Source: Tenebrio molitor
Lineage: Eukaryota > Arthropoda > Insecta > Coleoptera > Tenebrionidae
Direction: 5' to 3'
DNA length: 64,000 nucleotides
Assembly: GCF_963966145.1 (NCBI RefSeq)
Contig: NC_091046.1
Span: 32,860,001-32,924,000, forward strand
Below the pieces are notes generated by a model. The model did not search any database. It was not told where the DNA came from and saw only the letters and a list, made by a program, of their open reading frames with translations. Shown here in pieces: positions 22,366-33,200 of the stretch (within the stretch, counting starts at the first letter, position 1; every line of letters begins with the position of its first letter). Both the position numbers and the translations under genes were made by a program.

Positions 22366-23304
22366 ACTTATATTTTCAGAAGCTGTATGAACTGCTTCGT
22401 ATAATTCATTTTCGTTTGTTGACTGGGCTCTTTTTATTAACTGTTTCCACTGATTAAATAGTTCCTCTATGGGGTTTAAAAAGGGACTGTAAGGAGGTAG
22501 AAATACTGCAAAGTGGCCATGAGCTTCAATGAGAGTTACTACTTCTTCACTCCTATGAAACCGCACGTTATCCATAACGAAATGAGCTCCTTGCACAGCG
22601 TCACTATTTAGATGATTAATCAAGGACGTTATAAATTCCGAAAAATGATCGATATTATATGGTCTATCTTGAACTTGAAACAAATATAAAGAATTGTCAT
22701 TCATCGCTGCAGCAATGGAATAGTTGCGTCCTCTTAGTTGAGCTTTAACTTTCGATGCTCGTGTATTTCTTACTGATCTTCCATATGAAACTCGAGAATT
22801 TACTTGAATTCCATACTCATCAATGAAGAAAATTTTATCCCTTTCAAGCATAATTCTATTATACTGAACTGCATAATCAAAGCGAGCTTGAATGGTATCA
22901 GGTGTGTTTCTTCTCTCAGGAACGAATGAAATTCTTTTAACTGAATAATGAAAATTCTGAACGGCTCTGTTGACTGTAGATAATGAAATTTGATTAATAT
23001 TTGGCCACTGGGTTAAACACTTTGTTTTCAGTTGCTGAAGAGTTAAGGAGCAATCTTCATCCACCCAGTCACAAATCTGTTCCTTTTGAGCATCAGATAG
23101 TTTTTGTTGTCGATGCCCAGCACTTTTTTTGGTAGTATTTTGAGTCCTTCTGTATGTGGAATAAATTTTCCTCACTGTGTTTGGTAGTACATTAAATTGG
23201 TGCCCTACATTATTTGCTGTTGTACCGTTATTCATGGAATTTATTATCAACCCACGTATTTCATCACTCATTTTATTATTCCTTCGTCTCTGACGATGAT
23301 CCAT
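22285..23304 (-). CDS. Tc1/IS630-type DD34E transposase
   Basis: A 339-residue protein from the ATG at 23304 (MDHRQRRRNNK). An upstream in-frame ATG at 23379 would add 25 residues, but 339 matches Tc1 transposases. The N-terminus has a helix-turn-helix (IRGLIINSMNNGTTANNVGH, then LPNTVRKIYSTYRR). The catalytic triad is D162 (FFIDEYG), D245 (FVMDNVRFHRS) and E280 (YSPFLNPIEELFNQWK), with 34 residues between the last two. There are no stops or frameshifts. It acts in the nucleus, cutting and pasting at TA. Confidence 0.93.
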   Translation of the reverse strand: MDHRQRRRNNKMSDEIRGLIINSMNNGTTANNVGHQFNVLPNTVRKIYSTYRRTQNTTKKSAGHRQQKLSDAQKEQICDWVDEDCSLTLQQLKTKCLTQWPNINQISLSTVNRAVQNFHYSVKRISFVPERRNTPDTIQARFDYAVQYNRIMLERDKIFFIDEYGIQVNSRVSYGRSVRNTRASKVKAQLRGRNYSIAAAMNDNSLYLFQVQDRPYNIDHFSEFITSLINHLNSDAVQGAHFVMDNVRFHRSEEVVTLIEAHGHFAVFLPPYSPFLNPIEELFNQWKQLIKRAQSTNENELYEAVHTASENISPENCRMYVQHMETYLHDCLRRNEIMN

Positions 23305-23810
23305 ATCAATTGTAATTATATTAACTGTAATTATCGCAACGTGAAAGTTAATTGACAAATCGAGAAATATATTTGACAAAAAAGGAATTTGTTCTAAAAA
23401 TCATCGCTTACTAGCAAAATAAGTGGGAAAATCAATTAAGACATTGTGAAACACAATTGACAAAAGGAGAAAAGCAAAAGAAAAACACTGTATAACTTAT
23501 TCAGAAAGCTCCCATGACATTTGCAATTTTATATGTAATTTTTTTAGTTTATTTCATAAGTATGTCAAAATGAAAATGACAAGAATCGAAAGTGGGGAAC
23601 CGTAACCCCACATATTGTTATTCTAACATCAATTTAAACTGTTTAAAGCTCAGATATTTCAAAAATCCGATATGAATGAACAAAATTAGAGCAGTCGTCA
23701 TAGATAACCTGAGGTAAACGTCTGTGTAGAAAAAGACAAAATAATTTCGAGTTTTGAAATTTACCACCCAAAAAATACCAATCATAATCAAGACGGTACT
23801 CAATGACATA

Positions 23811-24646
23811 GTCACAGATTACTCATATAAGCAGATAGTGCACTTGACCAGCAATGCATTGATTGTAGCGGTCCAAGATTCTTGCCGCGGTAGCTTTCGT
23901 TTGGTTCGCGCGAATTTAAAATGTGAAGCGATCGACGCGGAATTCTAAAATTGTAAATAAAGCAAATAAAACCAATATATGAGTTCTAATCAATTCTATT
24001 GATGTTATGTCCATAAAAATAAAACCAGAATAAAATATTAACGTAATATATTTTTCAGAAAGAAAAAATAATAATAAAAAAGGAATACAATTCAAACAAA
24101 TCAATTATTCTAAATAAAACAGTCAAAATTGAAACGGGCTAACCCATACAGACTTAATTGTGGCATGAAATAAGTTTAAATTTTGTTGTAGTGAATTTAA
24201 GCCACAGTTTTATTTACACATACCAATTAATTGTAAGTTATTATTAGGCTTTGGTTCTAAAGATATTATGTTATAGTCAATTATAACTATTCTATTAAGT
24301 ATACGAGTATATTTCTATATTTTCTGGGTTAGGCCGTTTTATCTTTTACACTACCTCAAATAAATGCTTCACAAAGTCACAAATGCGATACATTCAATAA
24401 CTTTCTGTTTTTAAGTGTTGGGCAATTTATGTTGCGGTTGTAATATTTTAATGCATAATAAATTCTCATGTGGACATACAGTTTTAGAGAATAATTTAAG
24501 GGAAAATTCTTCTTTATCGCATTTATTTACAAAACCAACGAAACAGGTTTTTAAATTCGTGCGAACCAAAACAGAGACTTGCGCACTGAAACTGGAAACA
24601 ATTCGAGGTCCGAGTGCACTATCTGTTTATATGAGTAATCTGTGAC
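23811..24646. mobile_element. 836 bp TIR element
   Basis: Inverted repeats GTCACAGATTACTCATATAA, then GCAGATAGTGCACT, at 23811, and the complement ending at 24646. The flanks show ATA on both sides, a possible 3 bp duplication. An inner weaker repeat TTTGGTTCGCGCGAATTTAA (about 23909) also recurs inverted near 24550. No transposase found. Confidence 0.7.
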
Positions 24647-25137
24647 ATAGTACTAACCACCTAATATTTTCCCAAATTATATCATTTCGAAATGGCAAAA
24701 ATGTCGGAAGTTTTGTGGATGGCTAATAAATAACGTCATTGGTTTTTGCGTAATGACGTCATCACCAATTTTTTTAAATGACAACCCCCACTTTTTTCTT
24801 CTCTTTCTCATAGACCTTCGTAAGTACTAGCTAAACGATGAATGAAAAAAATTGTTATCTCGCATAACAATTTTTTTTTGAGAAAATCACAAATTTTGCT
24901 TCAAAAATTTAGTTTAATAATTTTTACTGTTGAAACGGTGTATATGCAACCAAAAATATTTCCATGCAATCCAGGATTTGTGGACACGTCGAAAACTCAA
25001 CACCTTCTTTCATCTAAATAATAATTGTTGATCGGTTGATCGCACGGTATAGCCATTGTGGTACAAAAGCGTGTTGCGGCATGTGGCGCTTTACTGTAAA
25101 GTTGGAACGTGAGTGACTGGCTTTAAACTTTAAAGTA
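24647..25137. other. Spacer, nothing recognised
   Basis: No coding signal. A small hairpin AAAATTGTTATCTCGCATAA, then CAATTTTTT, lies near 24848. Confidence 0.4.
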
Positions 25138-25619
25138 CAGGGTTATTCACGAGAGGGGTTTCTGAATTTTTATTTTGCCGCAACCAACAATACAATGGCA
25201 GACTACTAAATCAAATGTGTTATTTCTTTTAAATTAGAAATCAAAGTAAGTTGAATAGATATGTCAGATTGGCAGATAACCTGTATTTAATCAAAATTCA
25301 ACAAATAAATTAACAAATTAAGTTAATGTAAAAGGTGTTCGAAGTGTCTACCATCGGCTTGGAAACATCCGCAGCGGCGACAGAATTCCTTCCACGCTCT
25401 CCAAAATGAGGATCATATCAGTCTTTTCGTCGTTATTGTAAGAACAATTTTTTCGAATTGACAAAGATTTTTTGCTTTAACGTCAAAGAGACAGGATTAA
25501 GAGCCATCGTGGATTCAGTTATAATTATTTCCAAAATTTGAAATCAAGATATTGTTGCAATGTGTATAATGGGTTGCGGCAAAAAGAAATTCAGAAATAC
25601 CCCTCTCGTGAATAACCTG
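25138..25619 (-). mobile_element. ~482 bp MITE, TA-flanked (copy 2 of 2)
   Basis: Same family as 8195-8701 but in the opposite orientation. The ends CAGGGTTATTCACGAGAGGG and complement are retained. Internal identity to copy 1 is high, including the TGTCTACCATCGGCTTGGAA stretch. Confidence 0.85.
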
Positions 25620-25653
25620 TATATACAGGTTGTAGAATGGATTTTAGTAAAGT

Positions 25654-25855
25654 CGACTCAAGTTGCAAAAAACCACTTGTCATTTGCAACAGCATTTTTT
25701 CAATACTTTTAAACCAAATAAAGGCACAAAAAGGCCAGAAAATCATAGTTTGGATTGAATATTTTCCATATAAGTACAGTTTTAAAGTAATTTCAAACGA
25801 CTAATGCCATAAAATTGCTGTTGCAAATCCAAATTGGTTTTTTGCAACTTGAGTC
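25654..25855. mobile_element. ~200 bp MITE
   Basis: Inverted arms GACTCAAGTTGCAAAAAACC and the complement ending GAGTC at 25855 have an inner repeat TTGCAACAGCA / TTGCTGTTGCAA. No coding content. Confidence 0.7.
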
Positions 25856-25867
25856 AACATTACTTAC

Positions 25868-27575
25868 ATAGGCACTTCACGTGCAATAGTGAAAATTCTC
25901 TGATATTGGCTCCCCTAATTATTTTCCAACAAAACCTTAAACACAAAAATTGCAGAGTAAAAAAAAATGTACCTAAATCCTTTTCTAATTATTTTCTAAC
26001 ACCTTCTGGTTCTGTTGGACAAGAAAAATTAAATATTAAAAATCTACCGATAAAATAGTAATAGCCATGACTCCCGACAACAATAAAGTTCATTTTTTTT
26101 GACAAACGTAACGAGTTTGCTGATTCCTCGAAGAATGAACTCTTGTAACAATGAAGAAAAAGTTAACTTCGTAAAATGGTATTACTCTGGATTGTCTTTT
26201 GGAGACATGCAAGCAACATTTCCTGTATTCTATCCGGAGCGGCCAATTCCAAGTTTGACATGTCAAATATCATACATTGTCATCTTTGGTTGTCACTTCG
26301 GTTACACTTCTCAGTTATTGCTAGTTTAACAAATCCTTTCTTTTTTCCATTATTGTGTACAGTTAATTTCAAAATTATAAAGTATACCTACCTAATTTTC
26401 TACATTGTAGAAATGCACTTACATTTCTTGTCAATGGTCAATGTCAATTTTGACAAACAAAATGCCTAATCTAACCGAAAACGTGAAAGTACTCATTCTT
26501 TCCAAATTAGAAGAAGGATGGTCGATCCGGAGCACCGCGCAGTGGATAGAACAGACATTATTATGGTGTTCTAAAATATCAGCAACATTTTATGTTGTCA
26601 ACTTACCTAACCTACATAAAGAATTTGACGGTTAAATTTCAAAAAGGCATCTTTACATAGGGAAAAAACTATAATAAATCGATTTCTTGATTTTTGAGGT
26701 GTACATATACTCCATTCTTTATCTTGGTGAGTGGTCGATGCGATCAAGCAAGCCATGGGTAGCTTTGTAAGTTTTACTTTTTCCACCAAATTTGTGTGCC
26801 GTGTAAATCAAATATTAACTGTCATCGCTGTCATTCGAATTCAGAATCTTCGTCCAGCATTCATCTCCAAATCTCACAATCTTATGTCGCGAAATGTAAA
26901 TATATAAGCCGTGCACATCGATTCTTAAATTTAACCGTTCCCGATATGAAAATTATCGGCGTCCGTCGTCGGTCAATCCGACCGTCGAGCGTCGACCGAA
27001 CATTATTCCCGTCCCGTGCCGGGCAATGTGGCAAAGAAGTTTGGGTGTGAGAAATTAACCGGATTCTTAAACCAAAAACCGGATCAAATTTGACCGGAAA
27101 GTGTGTGGCCGGTCTAGAACATTTTGAAATTCCCAGGCAAATTATTAAAATTTTTGAAAACGATGCGATATGAAGATGACACGTTTGAGGTTATGTGTCG
27201 GTGGTCTCGGTCCATATGAATTATCAGCAATTTAACCAGGAAAATAATAAATAGAAAGACTTTGCGGCGTCTCTGTAAGTACATTATTGTAATATTTGAA
27301 TATTTTTCAACAACTACCAACGCACTTTTCCATTGGAACTTTCAAAAACCCCTAAATTCAACTTGACGGCTGAAAATTTCCCAAAGACCACTCACCAAGA
27401 TAAAGAATGGAGTATACTTTATAAGTTTGAAATTAACTGTACTTCCGAAAGATGTTAAAAAACTAAACAAATAAGAATTGGGAACCATTTTTAAAACTTG
27501 ACAACTTTTGTGTTTAAGGGTTTGTTTTAAAATAATTAGGGAGCCAATATCCGAGTATGTTTACTTTTACACGTA
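25868..27575. mobile_element. Long-inverted-repeat element, internally rearranged
   Basis: The left end (ATATTGGCTCCCCTAATTAT, then AAACCTTAAACACAAAA) is inverted at 27500-27575. TACAGTTAATTTCAAAATTA at 26359 is inverted at about 27425-27440. TACTCCATTCTTTATCTTGG near 26707 is inverted at 27390-27416. The asymmetry of the left side implies inner insertions. Short frames inside have no recognisable domain. Confidence 0.5.
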
Positions 27576-27577
27576 AA

Positions 27578-28305
27578 GTGCCTAAAGTGTGGACGCTGAA
27601 CAGATGGAGTAATAAAACCGCCCCGGAGTGCCCGCGTATTTTAAACAGCAGCTTCCAATTGGCTTATTCAAAACGTGCGCATATTTTTGAAAGCCTGATA
27701 TACATCCACAAAAATTACTTGGCGGCATCTCATTAATTTTAACCTCGCTTCGGCAGTTTGACCACGTGTTCATGTTTGGAGAAGATGTGCACGTCAATGG
27801 GCCGTATGATTTCCCTTTCATTAAAGTTAAAGAACGTCGTTAAAGTGTTTTGTTTCTGTCTAACATAGTGCTTGGCATATACTCTCCCTTTGTCTATTCA
27901 ATTATTTAGCTAATGAAAGGCTTAACGAATGGGAAATCATACGGCCCAATGAATGCAACATTTTTCTCAGTCTATCAATTATGTCATGTTCTTAAGGCTG
28001 TATGACACGATGCTAAATTTTGTAGAAAATTTGTTAGAAAATGAGAGAGGACCAATGAACGGTCAGGATCTGACAAAGACAGACTATGATCCTGATCGTT
28101 CATTGGTCCTGTCGAGGGTCTCTCTCATTTTCTAACAAATTTTCTACAAAATTTAGCATCGTGTCAAACAAGCTTTATGAGAATGACAAATGGCAAAGAA
28201 CCTGCTTCATTGTGAAACAGGCTTCAGCGTATATCGTTCTGCGCAACTAACGCCATATCCCTTTTTTTTATTACTCCATCTGTTCAGCGACCACACTTTA
28301 TGTAC
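27578..28305. mobile_element. ~730 bp TIR element (copy A)
   Basis: The ends AAAGTGTGGACGCTGAACAG and ...CTGTTCAGCGACCACACTTT are inverted. A partial second copy is at 46573-46815. Inside there is a further inverted pair, GGGCCGTATGATTTCCC at about 27800 and its complement near 27926. Confidence 0.7.
28004..28165. mobile_element. 162 bp foldback MITE nested in the element at 27578
   Basis: Arms GACACGATGCTAAATTTTGT, then AGAAAATTTGTTAGAAAATG, mirror almost perfectly around a ~17 bp loop near 28075-28090. Confidence 0.8.
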
Positions 28306-28327
28306 CAAAATCCATTCTATACTCAAT

Positions 28328-28668
28328 TTCATATAAATGTGCATCTAAGCAAGCCATGAAAATCTGATTTTCTGTTGGTATTAAAGCTAAAGCTAGTAAC
28401 TTTGATTTTCAAAGTTGCTTGCTCTGCGCGAACCCGATTTGACTAATTTTTCAGTTTTTGTCCATTTTAACATTGCTGATTTCAAAAGCAATGTTACGTC
28501 TTTTTACTGATTAAATTAAAGTAATTCTTATTTGTTTTTGTCTTTGTATTTTTACCAAGTAAAGATTTATTGGACATGACCTTCATAAATATGACTTTTG
28601 TAATGTAAGTAACTAAATTAAAGGTGCTTTTACAAATGCACAGCTCACTTGATGAACATTTATATGAA
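28328..28668. mobile_element. 341 bp element with short TIRs (copy 1)
   Basis: The ends TTCATATAAATGTGCATC and GATGAACATTTATATGAA are imperfect inverted repeats. The second copy, at 61031-61360, is ~95% alike by eye but lost its left terminus. No coding content. Confidence 0.7.
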
Positions 28669-28916
28669 AAAAATACACATAAAGTAGTTCCAAAACTACG
28701 GGTGATTTGTATTCGCGTTTGCGCATCTTCTGATTCTGATTTCTGAACGTCAATTTGTCAAAATCGCAGTTGTGTGTTCGTTTTGTGAAAAATGTCATGT
28801 TGATGGTTGCGCATCTATAATGCTAGTTTTACAAAAATAATCTGCCAAGGTGGTTAATAATAATTAGTATGCCATATAATTGTTAAATATTTTTAAATTC
28901 ACACATTTTATGAAAA

Positions 28917-30233
28917 ATGTCACGCCATCGAGATGTTAGAAATATGGACTATTCTGAAGGTATACCAAAACAAATTGCATTTATATATATTTACATTATT
29001 TTTCGTAGACTATGACGGCTACGATGATGTTTATGGACATTCTATTGATGATGATTATTATATTTCACCGAGTAATAGGCAATTCATTTTTAATCGGGAA
29101 AATTCCAGAGATCAACCTAAAATAGGAGAATTTATCCGTACTGAACAAGATATTCAAGAAGAAGATGAATCTGAATTGGTATTTAAATCAATTTCTTTTT
29201 ACATATAAGTTTCATAATTAAATTTGTAGGCACCAGATTTAACAGATGTAGAGAAGGCAAAATTAGAATCTTGTATAGAACAAATTAAGTCGACTTTATC
29301 TCCTTTAACTATTCCCAGAAATGAATTAGTTAATATTATAATTTCCCATAATTTTGATCCAGAACAAGCTACAAATGCAATACTTGATGACCCAAAAAAT
29401 TCACAAAATGAACGGAAAGAAAAAGGTGAATATTAAATTAATTTTTAAGTTAATAATATTATTTAATTTTTTATTTTTGGTTTTTTTTTGGAAGGTAAGA
29501 TGTTGCAAACAGTGCTTCAAAATTCAGTATACCTGAACTGAACGGGTTGAAAGAAACTTTTAAGTCACCTGTTGCAAATAAACAACCTATTAAACGTTTT
29601 AACATACCATCACTGAGCAAATTAACATCTGGAGAAAATTCTCCTGTAACTAAGAATTTTAAAATACCAAAAATTTGCAATTTTGTTCGAGAAAAAAATG
29701 AAATTGCAACTGATAAATGTTCCAAATTTGATAATCTGTCTGATTTAGTCTCAAGCCATTTAACTAAATCATTCAAAAACAACCTGTCTATAGATTCAAC
29801 TGTTCAGGTTGATAAAATAGTGAATAATATTGACAGTCTAAAAATTACTAAGGAAACACCATCAGTAAATTTATCATCCAGCAATTATCAAATAGATTTA
29901 TCTGTGGCGTTGAAATCATCGCCCAGCGTGCAGAGTTTACCAAATAGGAGCAAACATGATTTGAAAGAAGAAAAATTTGAGATTCCTTTTATTGATTGTG
30001 ATACTGACTTGGAGACCAAAACTATTTTAAAATCTTCATTTGACGTCAAAGACATTTTAAATATTTATCTCCATAATGTGAAACCTGTTTCAAATTTTGG
30101 AAAAGTTTTATGCCGCAACTACCGTAGGAGATGTCGCATAAAAATCAAAAGGCACGCTGTTAAAGCAAAGTTCAATTTTACCACTCCATCACCAGATGAT
30201 AGTATAATTAAACATTTAAAGACTTGCTCATAA
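28917..30233 (+). CDS. HBS1: SKI7-like isoform of HBS1 (alternative last exon)
   Basis: Shares exons 1-3 with HBS1 and then uses a last exon at 29500-30233. The acceptor GGTAAG|AT completes exon 3's phase-1 codon; the sum is 1143 nt, or 380 residues plus stop. The exon encodes a low-complexity, Ser/Lys/Asn-rich tail without a GTPase domain. It has two copies of an (K/R)F(N/K/S)IP(S/K/E)L-like motif near its start and ends with KFNFTTPSPDDSIIKHL. In vertebrates a short HBS1L splice form with a unique last exon is the SKI7 equivalent, bridging the RNA exosome and SKI complex. The terminal SPDD-containing motif resembles the exosome-binding motif I recall from that protein. Splicing and function are inferred from sequence. 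Confidence 0.75.
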
Positions 30234-33200
30234 ACATTTGTAATCATTATGTATTTACTACGTACAGTAAATAATTTTAACAAAAATGTACAAAATAGTA
30301 CTACATTCACTTTTTTTAAAAGTAAACATGTTTTAAATATTAATACATACAGGGTGATTCATATAAGATAATGAGCCCGACGTTCTGGCGATGCAACCCA
30401 AAAAACAAATTTCATTTACGTCTTGATCTAATTTTAATTACGATTTGCATTTGCAATCCAAGTTATCTTTTTATTCTTTTATTTTTAAACGACTTGAGAA
30501 GGAAGAAGATTTTTGTCACTTTATCAGAACCCAAATGCAAGTTGACAATAACTTTTAAAATTTTATTCAGTGATGAAGCCAAATTTTTTAACAATGGTAG
30601 TGTTAACAAACACAACCGCCACTACTATGCTCAGGAAAATCCACTGTGGATACGTGAAACACATTTCCAACGAATTGTTTCGGTGAACGTTTGGTGTGGC
30701 ATCTTCGGGGATAATTTGACGGGTGAAATCTACTTAAATTTTTGGCAAAACATATTAGGGCCAATTTTGGAGAACTTACCATTGGCTGCCTATCGTGGTT
30801 TGTGGTTTCAACATGATGGGGCACCAACACATTACCATAAACATGTTAGGCAGTACTTAGGCCATATTTATAATCACCAGTGGATTGGTAGAGGGGCCCT
30901 TAATGCTTGGCCACCCCGTAGTTCGGACATGACTCCTTTAGAATTTTTTTTATGGGGTGCTGTTAAGGAGCAAGTATACGCAACACCCATTCACAGGAGC
31001 TACAGGAACGCATAACCGACGCAATCCATAATGTTTCGCCGGAACTATTACAACGTGTTCGGAGGTCGTTCATCAATAGAGTAGCGGCTTGCGAATAAGC
31101 AGGAGATCAGCATTTTGAACACCTTCTTCGCTAAAAATCATTGTTTTGTCTCCCTGTTTATCGTTGCAATTTATGATTTATAAAAAAAAACTGTTTGCCT
31201 ACCTTTAATGTTTCATTCTTTCATACATTTTGTATTGGGTTTACACCGAAGACTTCTCTAATTTCTCTATCATTCCGCGAGAACTGAATGGCACTAATGA
31301 TCGTTGTCTGCACTGATGTCAGAGTGACATAAGATGATAACTTGGATTCAACTTGCAAATCCTAATTTAAATTGGATCAAAGGCGTAAATGAAATTTGTT
31401 TTTTGGGTTGCATCGCCAGATCGTCAGGCTCATTATCTTATCTGAATCGCCCTGTATAAATTTGGTTGTGGTGTAACATTTGTCAAATGTATGTGTAGAT
31501 ATGCTTTGACCAAAGGAGCGGGAAGCCCAAAAGTTGGGTGAACAAGTTTACATAATGAAAAGCTCATGCTTATCTTGTTATCTTATTTATCTTGTTAAGT
31601 AAAGTAAAATAACAAATATTTTGCCACATGTACAGAATTTAGAAAAATATGTTCGCAACAAATAGATTTTTTTTGTTTATATCACAGTTTCTCTTCTTAC
31701 ATTAATAAAGTAATTTTTACTGAATTCATCGCTTTCAATAATTTTTAAAACACTACGAGTATTTTTATAATACCTACTGGGCAAGTCACATAAGACTTAT
31801 TTCTGAATTTATTTTGTACGCAACCAAAAATACTAATGACGCTGACCACTTGATACCGTTTATAATGAGATTTAATTTAGTAATCAACGTAGGTAAGTAA
31901 TTTGGCTAAAAATGTCTAAATGACAGTTGATGAATTTAATTTTTGATTTCATTAATGAGAACAGCATAACGTCATTTTGACCTTTAAAATTGAGTTGATT
32001 AAATCTCATTATAAACGGTATCAAGTGGTCAGCGTCATTAGTATTTTTGGTTGCGTACAAAATAAATTCAGAAATAAGCCTTATGTGACGCCCTGTATAC
32101 AGGTTAGTCAAAAGTATGGAATGGGCGGTTTATTTCCGTGAATATGAACTTTATAACAAAATGTCTGTAACAAAGTTTTTTTTACTAATTATCTCCATTT
32201 CTTAGCCTACTCGTTGTTTTTGTATGTCAACGTATTTCCATGGAAAAGTAATTTTTTTTTTTTGAATGGCAACTGATTTTTTTGCTGATTTTTATTCCTC
32301 CTTTTTTTCTTCAAATGACTTGATATTTTTTTCCTGTTTTAATAACAAAATTTTAAAGAAAATGCTCATAATACTTTATACACTCAAGTAATATTTAACT
32401 CAAATTAAATGTTCACACTCAAGACCCCCTGCAGCTTGACAATAACCTCATCTGTCACAAAATTACGCAACGAATTTTGCAGCCAATGAGGTGGTATTTC
32501 TTCAATTTCATGCCTGATTCTAGCTTCCATGTCTTGCAAATTTTGTGGTTTATCATTGTAAATTTTATTTTTAAATGACTCCAAAGTATAACTTTCATAA
32601 CTAGTTGTACATCTAACTATTGTTAAGACATTTTGTTATAAAGTTCATATTTACGGAAATAAAGCGCCCATTCCATATTTTCGACTAATTCTGTACCTAT
32701 ATAAACTATAGTACGTTCATTTTTTGTATACTTAATTAACTCTTATTAGTGTAATTCGTCAACATAATTGACTATTGATAAAGATATGCAAAAATTAAAA
32801 TACATAGGTACAGGGTAGTGATTATGTATGGAACCGGCTCCGTCCTGCTAAAATGGTTTAAATGCACTTAGGACTCATTAAAAGCTACTTGTCAAATTAA
32901 AAAAATATATATATCCATAAGTTTTCAAAATACACAAATTTTGGATGTGCAGCAGCCTCACAACGTTAGACAAACTAGCAGACAAATTTCCATTATATTA
33001 TATCAATATCCACACAATACAGTAATTTCCATTACCGCCGGTAGCGCCACCTATCGGCGATACTAGTCTCACTCATGTTATGAGACTTGGGGCACATTCA
33101 TTACGTCACCAACGCCTACTGCGACCCTGCGATAACAACCCTGTATAAAGCCAACTTGATTTTTTTTTAAATAGGAACATCATTAAAAAGCTTATTTTTT

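Larger units (their letters stand above)
21878..23490 (-). mobile_element. Complete Tc1-type DNA transposon
   Basis: It has ~46 bp TIRs, CAGTGTTTTTCTTTTGCTTT at 21878 and its complement ending at 23490, and TA on both sides (21876-21877 and 23491-23492). It encodes one uninterrupted transposase on the minus strand. The 1613 bp length and all parts needed for transposition are present, so it may be active or recently active. An internal inverted duplication lies just after the stop codon. Confidence 0.9.
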
